64,000 nt of DNA from Eucommia ulmoides. Lineage: Eukaryota; Streptophyta; Magnoliopsida; Garryales; Eucommiaceae. The stretch lies in the NCBI GenBank assembly GCA_016647705.1, contig CM028339.1, forward strand, positions 23,599,803 through 23,663,802, given 5' to 3'. This document shows, in pieces, positions 48,027-59,556 of the stretch. The stretch's first letter is position 1; each line of letters begins with the position of its first letter. A program made the position numbers and the translations under genes. The notes under the pieces are model-generated. The model ran no database searches. It saw only the letters and a program-made list of their open reading frames with translations, and was not told where the DNA came from.

Positions 48027-49441
48027 TGATAGGTGTAAAATACCTATCTACTTCTAAACCGAATTTGGTAGTTTTCGAGTAAATTAGTAATATTTAATTG
48101 TGTTTTTATAGTTTTTTTTATGTAATTCAGGTAAAGGGACGCAAACAAGCGACAAACAAGCAAAAAATATGGGAAAACGGTGAAGAAACATTGAAGAAAC
48201 AAGGTTTCAAGATCACAAGAGCCACCACCGCGGCGAGAAAGCCACCGCCGTGATGGTAAGAATGCATAAAAGGGGTTTTTCAGCACAAGTCCCACCATCA
48301 CAACGGTAGGACACCGCCGCAACGGTGAAAGATCAGAGAGTTTGGAAAGTTGGCCGACATACCCACCGCCGCGGCGCTGATACCCACCACCGCAGCGGTC
48401 AACTCTGCACAACATAGAAGATATTTTTAGATATTTTGAAGCCTTGCACCTATAAATACCTATTCTCCTACTTCTATTAAAAAGTCTTGGAGAGGTTGGA
48501 CACTCTTGGACGCCCCTAACCTTAGGAGGTCATCCTTGGCCATTTTTTAAGAAGAGATTCATCATCTGGAGAAGAAGAAAAATTGGTGGATCGATCTTTG
48601 GCGATAGTGGATCACTCCACTTTATGATTTGATATTTTTCTCTTTATTTCTCTCTTTGTAATTTAATGTTTTATTGTAAATGATGATGAATACCCCTTAA
48701 TTTGTAGTTCCAATGGCCAAGATCATGTTATATTAGATAAATATTAGTTAGGGATAGATGTAGTTGTGCAAATATTTATTTGGTTTAATATATGTTTCTT
48801 TAATAGTTGTTTGCTTTTAATTCCGATTGTGCTTATCATTTTATGACAATCTTAATATGCATGTTAAGGTATTAGGGTTGGATTTGAGAATGCGGGGTTT
48901 GACACTCGGAAGAGGTAACCCCGGATTTGGATTAGGGTAAACACATCGTTACGATCTAACAACCCGAAAGGGCATTAGTGAGTGTGAAATCGATGACGTT
49001 GGGGCAAAACTCACGTGACCTAGCATCGTTAAGATGTTGAGGGGGACCTCTTCATTGACGCGAAGTCACATATTCACTCGTCTTATATTCGGGAGAGATG
49101 GCGAGTGAGTTTACGAACCGAGATTGTGGGATACCTAAACTCCGTTATTGTTAACTAAATGAAATCAAACATGTATTAAGTGAACGAAATAAATCCCTAG
49201 GTAATCAACTTAGTTAGGATTAACCCACTAATTGTAGTTTAGCTTAATTTTAATTAGTTTAATTTTAAAATAATTCTTGAACCATCTGGATAATATGAGA
49301 CTATGCAAATTGCTATATTCAATTATTCAGACCGTCCCTGTAGGAACGATATCCGATCTTAAAGATCCACTATATTAAAACTAAACCTTGTGCACTTGCG
49401 AGTAGTCAATACGCGAGCGTGTAAAAAACCTCGTCATACAT
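48027..49441 (+). repeat. Athila-like solo LTR in copia Y integrase
   Basis: 1415 bp, TGATAGG...TCATACA, with the family hairpin (GATAGGT/ACCTATC). TATAAATA at 48451-48458 and GC-rich CCACCGCCG blocks at about 48220-48410. Flanked by TAAAG (48022-48026) and TAAAT (49442-49446). Removing the LTR and one duplicate rejoins Y coding text as FDLPPCIFG on the minus strand, the expected copia sequence. One ~155-bp subrepeat unit (about 48990-49120). Confidence 0.88.
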
Positions 49442-49446
49442 AAATC

Positions 49447-49764
49447 AAACTAGGGCAATCAGGAAAAAATAATAGAATGAGAAACTTTGTATTTTAGGGT
49501 AAAATATGGCATTCTATTCATCAAGAAGCAAACTGTAAGAACTACATCTGCCCAAAAGTATTTAGGATTATTCATCTTAAATATTAGAGTTCGAGTCTCT
49601 TTTAGGAGATGTCGATTCTTACGCTCAACAACTCCATTTTGCTACAGTGTGTGTGGACAAGAAGACTAATGCAGTATACCAAAGTGTGACATAAAGGAAG
49701 TAAAGGGTTGAGAAAAATATTCTCTAGCATTATCACTGCGAAGTATACGCACGGGCTATTTTTT
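49447..49764 (-). pseudogene. Copia Y integrase fragment
   Basis: Minus-strand reading with frameshifts: VRILRSDNAREYFSQPFTSF-like text near 49745-49680, then SSCPHT, QQNG-like text, then NNPKYFWADVVLT near 49570-49540. This is the copia integrase catalytic core with its C-terminal half. Sequence upstream (above 49764) belongs to another family, so Y lacks its 5' half. Confidence 0.7.
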
Positions 49765-51690
49765 TCAAAAACTCCATTTTACTGTGAGCACTAGGAGCAT
49801 AAAAATTATGAGAGTATCCGTGTTCATCACAATAACTAGAAATTTTCTCATTAATGAACTCTGTATCTCTATTGTTACGAATGTTAATGATACAAGACTA
49901 TTGTCATTTTAAACACGTTTACAAAATTTTATGAATACAGATGCCACATCGCTCCTCTTTGTCATGAAGAAAACCCATGTATATTTAGAAAAAAAAAAAA
50001 TCAATGATAACAAATACATAAAAACTTACCTCCCAAGCTAGCGTAAACTTAAATGCAATATCTCAAGAGACTCAGATGTAAATGTATACATTTTCTTCTT
50101 AAAAGATGATTTTGCTTGTTTACCTAGTTGACATTCATCACAAATTTTGTCCTTAACATATTTAATATTAGGGAGACCTCTGACAATACTCTTTTTAGGA
50201 AAACCAGAAACTAACCCCATGTTAGCATGCCCTAATCATCTATCCTACAACCAACTATTTTTGGACTATACATTGAGAAATGATAAATTTTGAGACGTAA
50301 AATCATCAAATGAACATGTATAGATATTTTGAAACCAAGATGCAACAAGTAATATGCCAAAATCTTTTGGATCGTTAATAGTACAATTGTTACTATAGAA
50401 AATAACATTGTAACCTCTATCATATAACTTACTTATAATAAGAAAATTATGATTAATGCTATCAACTAAAAGAACATCATCAATAATAGTACAAAAGTTA
50501 CGAATATTACCTATACTAATTATCTTACCCTTGGCCTTTTCTCTAAACGTATACTAATTATCAAATGACGAATCGAAATTTAAAGGACAAAAACTAGAAC
50601 AATTAGATATCTCATCTCCCTTAGCCATTAGGGCAAACATCGTAGATTCTTCATCACTGGTTGATGTTTTAGAGTTGCTTGAATCCAAATCATCCCATGT
50701 TGCTTTCGTGGATTTCTTTTTTCTCTTATTGATTTCCTTTTGTCATTGTGTTTATTCTCATTTTTCGGTTCAGGACAATGCGATTGAAAATATCCCATCT
50801 TGTGATAATTGAAATACTCAATGTTTTTTACATTAAAGTTTCTCCTTCCATGGAAAGTACTATGAGCCATAATCTTGAAGTTATTTGTAATAAGATCTAG
50901 ATCTCGTTCTTGATCATTTTCTAAGATCAAGTCATTATCATCATCATCGTCTTTTTGTGCCTTAAGTGCCAACGATTTTCGTTTGCTAGAGCTTGGCTCG
51001 TTTTTGTATCCCCGAATAGAAGGCTCGTGAATTATCAAGTTTCCAATAAACTCATCAATGGTGTATGTGTTCAAGTCGTTGGCTTCCTGCATTGCAGTCA
51101 CCTTGGGATCCCCATGCTTTAGACATACACCTAAGGATTTTTTGGACTTTATCCAACATTGACTATGATTTTCCAAGTGCATTGAAACTATTACAGATGT
51201 TGGTGAATCTCATGTAAATACCCTCAATTGTCTTTGATTCGCCTATTTTGAAAAGCTCGAATTGGTGAACCAAGGCACTGATTTTATATTCTTTACCGAA
51301 TTCGTCCCCTTGTGTGTAACTTGTAGGGTATCCCACATTCTCTTTGTCAACTCACAATTAACCTGATATCTTGTTAAATTCATTCACATCTAATCGACAA
51401 AATAACATGTTAATGAATTGGGCATTTATAGACAGTTTTTTAAAATCATCCTCATCTTTTTGTTTTTTTTTTAGGAACACCATGAGCCGAAGGAATATAT
51501 GGATCATTTTTAATAACTAACAATACATCATAATTAGTAGCTTTTAAAAATGCAATCATTTTACCTTTCCAGAAAACATAATTATTACCAGTGAAAATTG
51601 GAGATCAGTGCATAGATTACCCCTCAGCTAGTGTATTGCTCATGTGATGTGTCATGTGATTGTTTAGCTAGGATATGAAGTCAATTCAGC
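49765..51690 (-). pseudogene. Copia X gag, protease and integrase start
   Basis: gag (51690-50600): MIAFLKATNYDVLLVIKND, LDVNEFNKIS, then UBN2 text ISALVHQFELFKIGESKTIE, YMRFTNICNSFNAL and AMQEANDLNTYTIDEFIGNL; an Asp-rich run; a ruined zinc knuckle (YFNYHKMGYFQSHC, only the last Cys kept). Protease/pre-integrase (50550-50040): GKIISIGNIRN, DVLLVDSINHNFLIISKLYD, LGHANMGLVSGFPK, ICDECQLGKQAKSSF. Integrase ends near 49770 at EFINEKISSYCDEHGYSHNF then YAPSAHS, where family Y begins. Many frame changes; inactive. Confidence 0.82.
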
Positions 51691-51696
51691 TAATTT

Positions 51697-51711
51697 AGCT
51701 TTGATACCAAT
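51697..51711 (-). other. PBS of copia X
   Basis: Minus-strand ATTGGTATCAAAGCT immediately after the LTR end, close to the initiator tRNA-Met PBS. Confidence 0.85.
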
Positions 51712-53617
51712 TATTGGCCCAAAGATCTACCTAAGAGGGGGTTGAATTAGGTAGTTAAAAATTTAAACCAATTAATTAACCTTAGTTGATTTTTATTTTG
51801 TTAATATGCCAAAACATACTTAAATACGCACATAAAGAGTAGAGATAAAGAAACTTTACACGCATAAGTTTTTAAAGTAGTTTGGCAAACTACTCTTGCC
51901 ACATCTACTCCCCTGAGCTCTCGCAGAGAATTCGATCATTTCTCTAGGTAAGAATCAAACTTTTACACTAAATCTTTTTTAAGGTAAGAATTATACCTTT
52001 ACAAACCTTGATTAGGTATGCTTCTTTTATACCTAATCTCACTCTTACCTAGACCAATTATCCTTAGTTCTAAGTTATAACTCACAAATAAAAAAAAATG
52101 GTTTGTTCTCACAAGAGCTTCTACCCACTCAATTCAATATAAAGTCAATTAATATATAAATAGAGTGATATAAGTATTTATACAATATGTGAGAAACTAA
52201 TTAATCTAAATTTTACGAATAAGCACAAAAACAATTAAGGATATTCAATGATTTTTGAAATAATGATTTTTATCACAAAATAAAGCAGGCTCATAAATTA
52301 AAATATATATAACAATTAAGGCACAATATTTCAAACACATAAAAGTAATCAGAAAGATCCCACCAAGATTGTTTCAAAAGATTATGACAAGAGCAAGAAC
52401 GTAGTACACTCGATTTTTTTTTTAAAAAAATGGCCTTTTTCCAACGATCAATAATTTCATCAAATTTTACCTAAAAAATACTTTTCAGAAAATATATGAT
52501 TTCTCAGTTTTCAAACTTATATTTCCTGATAATTCTTGATGTTAATTTTTTTAAATTCATAGATTTATTTAAAAGGTTTTAAAAGATAACCTATAACGAC
52601 TAGTTTTCGAAAGATATAGCCAAAAAAATTACACTTATAGACCCGTTAACGACTAGTTTTCGAAAAATATAGAGAAACAATAACACTTATAGACCCATTA
52701 AATAAATTTATTTTATAACAGCTAGTTTGACTGAAAATCTAACTTTTAAAACATTCAATTTAGCCCTAGAAAATAATTAAATCTTAGTCCCAAAAGTGTG
52801 GAAATAAGTTTTCCCAGAAAGATCACAAAATTAGAAAATAAAGGGACCAAATAATAGTTTTCAATAAAATATTTAAAATATATTCAATATCTTTGCAAAA
52901 CAATTTTTAGCAAATAAATACTGAAAATAAAATTGGAAGATCTTTTAAAAACGTGTAGGTCAACGAAAAATTCCAATATTATCAGTCGATCGGTTCTACC
53001 ATCGATCGATTGGTATAACTTCATGTTAAAAAATCTAGCCGTTATCAAGATGATTTGGTCGACCTATTTGCTTGGTCAGTCGACAAGTTTAGTCTCAGTA
53101 TCTCCCATTAGATCTGTTAGTCGACCGGAATATCTCAAACTCACCTTTTCTGGAACCTTATTTGGCAGTCGACTGGTCTCATATTCAATTGACCAAAACA
53201 AGTGTCTTTTTTACTATTTTTATCCTTTTTCAAAACCATGGTTGATCATTTACTTAGAAAACTATTTCTAAATTATAATTTATCACTTCTGACCATGATA
53301 AAAAAAAATACATATAAACTTATTAAATAGTTTTAAGTGTAGTGTGTGATCCTAGTCGCATTGCATTAAGAGTTTAAAAGGAATTTAAGTTGTTTTTACC
53401 TATGAATACAAAAAATATTCTTTTTGAACAAGTATTCAACAACTTCCATTGCAACCGACTTGAACTTCAAATAAACTTCATCATTTCTCCTCATTAAATA
53501 TTGAAACTAAGGTTTGTAAATAATTCTCAATTAAACTATTAGTCTCATAAAAAAAAAATTATTTCATCGAAATATCAAATAATTTCAAAATAGAAAATTT
53601 TTGATCATATACCAACA
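51712..53617 (-). repeat. 5' LTR of copia X
   Basis: 1906 bp, minus start TGTTGGTATATGATC and end GGGCCAATA. Related to the solo LTRs 8220-10412 and 12679-14810 (shared ends and internal order, including GTGTGTGATCCTA and GTCGAC-bearing blocks at about 53045-53180). This links those solo LTRs to a gag family like X. The open frame 52933-53271 crosses the GTCGAC region and has no domain. Outer flank CATGA. Confidence 0.82.
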
Positions 53618-54549
53618 CATGACAATAAGTGTTCAATAAATACATATAAATGAATAAGATATTTTTTTCATCGAATAGAAGTTAATATAATTTTGGTGAT
53701 TCTATAACAAAGTCATCTATCTAAATTTTCACGTCTTTTTCCTATTTTAGAGCAATTTATTTTTTAGCCATTTTCAAATTAATTTATTGTCCCACTTGAC
53801 ATTAACTATATGAATTTAACATTTAATTAATATTAATTAAAAAGTTAAACAATTAGTTTATACTAAGTTAAAGACTAAAAAAAGAAACTAAAAAATTATG
53901 AGACTTATTTCAGCTTCTAGGGTAGATGGGGGTTAGGTTTTTCTTCTTCTTAAGGGAATGTTTTGAATGGAAAAAATATAAAATGGGGTTTTCTTCAATC
54001 TTTATATATATATATATGATTTACTTTCTTTAACTTTTTATTTTGAATGGAAAAAATATAAAATGGGGTTTCTTCAATCTTTTTATATATATAATTTCCT
54101 TTCTTGAACTTTTTATTTTGGTCATTTGTATTTCATTGTTAAAAGTGAGGTTATCTCTAAAAATGTCTTTACTATATTAGTGTATTACCCTTGCCTAGAG
54201 ACACTTAGAGAGAGAAAAAATAGTTGTAATTTAAAAAAAAAAAACATTAAACGATGAAGCAAAATAATCATTGAGTTACAAAAGATAACAAAATTCAAAC
54301 ATAGATCTTGCAAAATGTAGTTGAGGTTCATATTTGTCGATTGGAACTTGTGAAAATTTTCTCAATTTTTCTCCCCAAACCTACTATATCTACAAAAGAT
54401 ATGTTCTTTTTCTTCCTATCCAAAATTGTTCTAACTATTACAAGAACAATAAATTAAATAAAAACAAATAACAAATAAAGGTTCGATAAACTGAACATAA
54501 ATCTTAAACAAAAATAAAACAAAAACCAAATTAAAAATAAACCAAGACA
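53618..54549. other. AT-rich unassigned sequence
   Basis: No gene recognised. It contains a 75-80-bp tandem duplication (about 53966-54119; phrase TTTTGAATGGAAAAAATAT in both). May be original host DNA between insertions. Confidence 0.5.
53966..54119. repeat. Tandem duplication, ~78-bp unit
   Basis: Two adjacent units, each with AATGGAAAAAATATAAAATG, GGGGTTT.CTTCAATCTTT, a TA run and TTCTTTAACTTTTTATTTTG. The second unit differs at a few positions. Confidence 0.9.
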
Positions 54550-54558
54550 AATCTATTA

Positions 54559-55730
54559 GGGTTAATACTACTTACCTTTCCTGTCATTTTGTTCAAAACT
54601 ACAGATCTCCCTTATCATTTTAAAAATACCAATTACCCCCTTTGACAAACTTTTTCTTATGAAAAGATATGAATATCCTTATTTTATTTTTAAAAAAAAA
54701 TTATTCTTTATTTTTGTAAAAATTCACTTACACCCCAATTTTTCAAAATATATTAGATTAATTACATTTCGCACCAGGATCTAAGTAGAAAGTAATCTAA
54801 AATTTTAAGGGTCAAAATATGTTTTCGACTATTGATTATCACATCTTCTTCAACACCTGGGTATCTTCCTCAACTCGAAACTTTCATAGAGAAAATCTCA
54901 CATCTTTTTCAATCTGACTATTGATTCTCACCATGGATTTGTTTCTTAGAGAAAATATCACAGCTTTTGTGTAGCTACCGGAGTGCCGTCACGATGACCA
55001 GCAACGCAAGCGGAACCAGAGTGCAAATTAGCTTCTTCTTCTTCTACTACTACTCTCTTTATCTCTCTCTCCTGCGAAAAACCATCGAAACCCGAATATT
55101 GGGGTGGCATAGATCTATGGGGGATATATACCCGTAGCACAAATCCACTACCATAGATATGTGCTCGCAATACAAATCCATGGAGAATCTGTGCCCGCAG
55201 CCTAGATCCGCTACCATGGATTTGTGTTGGTGAGCACATATCCATGGCGAGGAGAGAGAAAGATAGCGCAGGAGGGAGAAAAGAGAGAGACAAAGAAAGA
55301 AAAGAGGAAGAACATTTGATGGTGGGGAGAGAGATGGGGGAGGAACAAAAAGAAGAAGAAGACCAATTCTTCTTGTTTTCTTAATTTGTTTTTTAATTTT
55401 TTTTAATTTTATATTTTGTTAAAAATAAGGGTTAAAAAAGTATATATATTTTTTTAAATAGAGATATTAGTGTAAAAAAATATTAGATGAAAATGCATAT
55501 ATAAAAAATTTAAAAGGTTATTTATGTATTTTACTTTTTAAATATTTAATTATTTTTAAATGCCTAAGGTAAAATTGTCATTACAATAAAAGTTTTACTA
55601 ATTTTTTATCTACAGGGGAACTAAGTGATATTTAACTAAAATGATAAGGGAGCTGACCGGTATTTATAAAATAATAAGGGAGGTATCTGGTTAACGACAA
55701 AATGATAGGAGATGCAAATGGTATAAACCC
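54559..55730. mobile_element. Non-autonomous Mutator-like element, 9-bp TSD
   Basis: Perfect 9-bp duplication AATCTATTA at 54550-54558 and 55731-55739. Ends GGGTTAATAC and GTATAAACCC start long imperfect inverted repeats (about 120 bp) sharing TCATTTTGT, CTCCCTTATCATTTTA and AAATACC. 9-bp duplications with long TIRs are the mark of Mutator-like elements. No transposase. The interior (about 54830-55340) contains repeated phrases around ATGGATTTGTG and a minus-strand frame (54958-55293) with internally repetitive text (HGSGSRLRAQILHGFVLRAH); whether this is a captured gene fragment cannot be decided here. Confidence 0.85.
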
Positions 55731-55739
55731 AATCTATTA

Positions 55740-55967
55740 TGCAAACAATTTTATTTTTTTTTTAAATAATAAAAAAAAAAAAATCCTTTAATCAAACAAA
55801 CAAATGAAACCAAAACCATTGTGGGTAGACAAGTACAAAATAATGAACAAGATGTACTTGGAGGCAAGAGAGCAAGAGCAAATGTACTTGAGAGAGAAGG
55901 TAAGAGAGAGTAAGCAAAACATTTTAATGAGAGTGAGAATTTTTTATTAGGGATATGGTTGGGCTTT
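55740..55967. other. Unassigned sequence between MULE and hAT
   Basis: AT- and AG-rich; contains GAGAGAGAAGGTAAGAGAGAG. No gene recognised. Confidence 0.4.
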
Positions 55968-55975
55968 ATTGAGAG

Positions 55976-56942
55976 CAATGTTTTAAAAACCGGACCGGAC
56001 ATCGAACCGGACAAGTCACCGAGTCACGGGTCACCGGTTCAACCAGTAGGCAAATTGCAGTTGAACCGTGATGTTATAATTATGTCATTAATAATTTAAT
56101 ATATATATATATTAAAAAATACAAAAAGCCTAATACGCCTGAAATACTAAGTCCCAAAACTCCCAACAAGTCTAATTGCATGCAATAGGCATGGCCTACA
56201 ATCCCAAGTCCCAACAAGCTAATGCCCTCAACTTTTCATTTTTTTTAGAGAAAAGCATTGCCATCAAAGCAAAATACCAAGTCCCAAGACTCCCAACAAA
56301 GTCTATTGGCATGCAATAGGCATAGCCTACAATCCCAAGTCCCAACAAGCTAATGCCTGCAACCTTTTATTTTTTCGAAAGAAAAGCATTGCCATCAAAG
56401 TAAAAAGAGATCCCAAACCCTAATGGCCTGCAATCTTCCATTTTTCCCTGAATTTTTTTTCTTTCTCTCTATCAAATTCTCACGCTCCGATCTCTATTTC
56501 TATCTTTCTAAAATTTTCTATGAATATTTTTCGACTTTAAAATATATGTATTACGTCTGTCGATCCTTCCTGTGCCATTGCCGTCGAAAGCTGCCTTTGC
56601 GAGTCTGGAGACTTCATGTAGCTGTACATGGAAGAGGAGCGAGGTGCTCGTCGTCGTCTTAAGTTTTGCCATCCGCCGTATGCCGTCGTCGAAGGTTGCA
56701 ATTGTGGAGGACACTAGGGTTTTTCTTTGGGCAGTATTTATATGGATAGGAAATGGTGAAAACCCAGCCGGGTTGTCGAAACCCGGAACGGTTCAACGGG
56801 TCATGGTCGAACAGGTTCGAACTGGCCGGTCTAACAATTTAACCGTATAAACGGTTTTTAGTGTATTTCTGGACCAAAAACAGTGCCAGTCGACGGTTCA
56901 ACCGGTTTGACCGTCTGGTCCGGTCTGGTTTTTAAAACATTG
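55976..56942. mobile_element. Non-autonomous hAT element, 8-bp TSD
   Basis: 967 bp with perfect 8-bp duplication ATTGAGAG (55968-55975 and 56943-56950). Inverted termini CAATGTTTTAAAAACCGGAC and GGTCTGGTTTTTAAAACATTG start CAATG, fitting the hAT YARNG terminus. Subterminal CCGGTTCAACC/GGTTGAACCG motifs recur near both ends. It contains a 130-bp tandem duplication and, on the plus strand at about 56560-56730, a GC-richer stretch (56423-56662 and 56572-56850 are open) of unknown origin. No transposase. Confidence 0.9.
56151..56400. repeat. 130-bp tandem duplication in hAT element
   Basis: Units at 56151 and 56281 share GTCCCAA.ACTCCCAACAA, GCATGCAATAGGCAT, GCCTACAATCCCAAGTCCCA and GAAAAGCATTGCCATCAAAG. 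Confidence 0.9.
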
Positions 56943-56950
56943 ATTGAGAG

Positions 56951-57548
56951 AAAGATAGGAATTAGAATTGAAGTGTCTTTTTTTACCTTGATTTTTGTAT
57001 GGAGTCGTGAAATTTAAAATATATACATAATATATTTATAAAGGGATGACATTTGAGCTATTTTGAATTAAAAACAAAAAAAAAGATAAGTTTAAAAAAA
57101 ATAATAGAGAAGTAGAGAGTTTAGATACATCTTCATTGAAAATAGTTTGAGGTTCGGAGAGAAAGAAAAGTTATGGAAAATGGAAAGAATAGAGAGGCAT
57201 ATTCTTTCCTAAATTTTTGAATAAAACATGTAACAAAATATATGTTTTAAATATGTCCCATAAAATGTATAACAAGTTGTTTTATAAACTAGAGCAAACC
57301 TCGTATTCGAAAGCACAAATATTTATTTAAATAATAATAAAAAGTAAGATAAACATCAATGTGATGGTGAAGATGGTGATTGTTCAATGAATGGATGGAG
57401 AGAAAAGGGGTTTGATGAGGGAATATGGGCAGAGAGAGATGCGCTTAAGTAGAGAGAGATGAGAGCGAGCATGAACAACGATGACGATACATAAAGTCAT
57501 GTGTGTGTATGTGTATGTGTATGTGTATATGTATGTGTATGTGTGTAC
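56951..57548. other. Unassigned sequence with microsatellite
   Basis: No gene recognised. AT-rich, then purine-rich (57370-57480), ending in the GTATGT repeat at about 57499-57546. Confidence 0.45.
57499..57546. repeat. (GTATGT)n microsatellite
   Basis: Imperfect TGTGTA/TGTATG hexamer repeat directly beside the copia V LTR. Confidence 0.9.
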
Positions 57549-58031
57549 TGTTAATTATTTCTCATAATCACAATATTACAAAAATTAATTAAAGATCTTA
57601 ATAATACATGATTAAAAGGACAACAATTTTAAGAACAGTTCCCGAAAGCATATATGTTTGAGCTATTGTAGATGATTGATCGTCGTAGCGGATTACACAC
57701 TAGGTTTGTCTCTCTATGATCTAGACTGACAGTTATGATGGCTCTCAATGGGGAGAAAATCTTAAATCTAGACTAGAGAAGGGACCTGACATTTATACAT
57801 AATAATGGTTTCTCATGGGGCCCTTCCATAACAGGCTTCAATGAGGCCCAAAACCTACACTTGTCACTTAACTGGGTTTCTATACAAAAGACGCCACAAC
57901 CCAAATTAAAATGTGATCACTATTTAATTAGACTGCTTATATAATAAACTATCCGTTAACCTATTTGTATAAAAACAATTAATTTAATTAATGTTAGGCC
58001 ATATTTAATAAAAAAAAAAAAAATATCAACA
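57549..58031 (-). repeat. 3' LTR of copia V
   Basis: 483 bp, minus start TGTTGATATTTT and end AATAATTAACA. Minus-strand TATAAAT at 57791-57797 is a possible promoter element. Confidence 0.7.
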
Positions 58032-58042
58032 TTATCCCACTT
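58032..58042 (-). other. Polypurine tract of copia V
   Basis: Minus-strand AAGTGGGATAA directly before the LTR start, the usual plus-strand primer position. Confidence 0.75.
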
Positions 58043-58728
58043 GGGCTACATTAATTGAATTTTAAGTACTTATAAATTTAATTTTGAAAACAAGACTCTC
58101 AGGTTAATAGCAAAAAAAAATTATTTTATGTGGCCACACCTTTTAAAGAAATGATAGTTTATAAGTAGCATCTTGATAAACTTATCTAATTCAACAAGAT
58201 CTTAATATTGGACTATGATGGTCTATATGTTAATCTCAACATATATAATACATTTCATAGTCACAAATACTTATAACTATATCAATATGGATCGTAAACC
58301 TAGCAGTGTAGTAAGAAACCAATGCCAACATGTGATCGTCCTTTATATAATTTCTCAACAAATTGAAATTGCTTGACTTTAACAAGTCATATGTCACTAA
58401 CAGTTCACTAGGAGATCTCAATATAGTGTTTTGTGACAACCAAAAATGTACAACTGTAATTCTTAAGACATAATATCTTAAGACACTATATTATATATTC
58501 AATTCAAATAATATAGCATGCAATAAAATATATAATTGTAATTCTTAAAGCTCACAATATCATAAGATACCATATTGTATATTCAATTCAAATAATAAGA
58601 CATGCAATAATATAATACGCAATAATAATGATCATAAAAAATATTTCAATTTTGTAAATCGCATAATAATATTGATCAATGTTTACATGACACAACCATC
58701 GAAATAAAAGAAATTACAAAAGCTCCCA
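58043..58728. other. Copia V 3' untranslated stretch
   Basis: Between RNase H and PPT. It holds a repeated phrase (TGTAATTCTTAA..CA.AATAT and ATATTCAATTCAAATAATA, about 58456 and 58537). The frame 58236-58439 (minus) has no known domain. Confidence 0.5.
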
Positions 58729-59556
58729 CTAAACCAAATAATCAAAAGATTCAATGACACTCATATTCACAATATATTCCTTGAACGCTATGGGCCTTAA
58801 ACCTTTGGTTAGAGGATCATCTAGTTTGGACTCAGTTCTTATATGCTCAATCATGATATCCCATTTCTTTACTAAGTCCTTGACTGTGAGGTACTTGATT
58901 TCCATATGCTTGGAACCCATACTGATCTTATTGTTCTTGGAGTAGAACACAGCTGCATTATTGTCACAATAAACCACAATGGGTTGAGAGATGGAATCAA
59001 TAATTTGCAGCTCCGAGATAAGATTTCTTAGCCTAACAGGTTGAGATGATACACCTTTACAAGCGACAAACTCAGCATACATAGTTGCGAATGCAATTAG
59101 GCTCTGCTTGACACTTTTTTATAAAATGGATCCACCGGCTAGCATAAAAATGTATCATGAAGTAGATTTACAATCGTCTAAACAACCACCAAAATCATAA
59201 TTTGAGTATCCAACTACCTCAAGATTATCAATCCTCTTATACACAAGCATAAAGTCTTTCATTATTTGTAGATATCTCATGACCTGTTTTGCAGCAACCC
59301 AATGATCATGCCTAGGGTTCGACAAATATCTACCAAAAACATTAACAATGAAGGCGATACCAGGTCTCGTGCATACTTATGTATACATCAGGCTACCAAT
59401 TGCACTAGCATAAAGAACAGTCTTCATGGCATTCTTTTCCAAATCATTCTTCCAACATTGTTCATTGTTGAGTTTATCTTTCTTCATAATAGGTGCATCA
59501 CTAGCTTTGCACGTCTGCGTATTAAACCTTTTAAGCACACGATCGATATAAGCTCT
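58729..59556 (-). pseudogene. Copia V RT end and RNase H
   Basis: The open part 59082-58729 encodes YAEFVACKGVSSQPVRLRNL, PIVVYCDNNAAVFYSKNNK, SKHMEIKYLTVKDLVKK and KLDDPLTKGL, the second half of copia RNase H with its conserved Glu and Asp-Asn region. The part between 59556 and 59082 carries the connecting RT/RNase H text with frame changes and stops. RNase H removes the RNA strand during reverse transcription. Confidence 0.85.

Noticed and set aside
48044-48415. 123-codon open frame (minus)
   Set aside because: Lies in the Athila-like solo LTR across GC-rich inverted motifs; no conservation with sister LTRs in frame.
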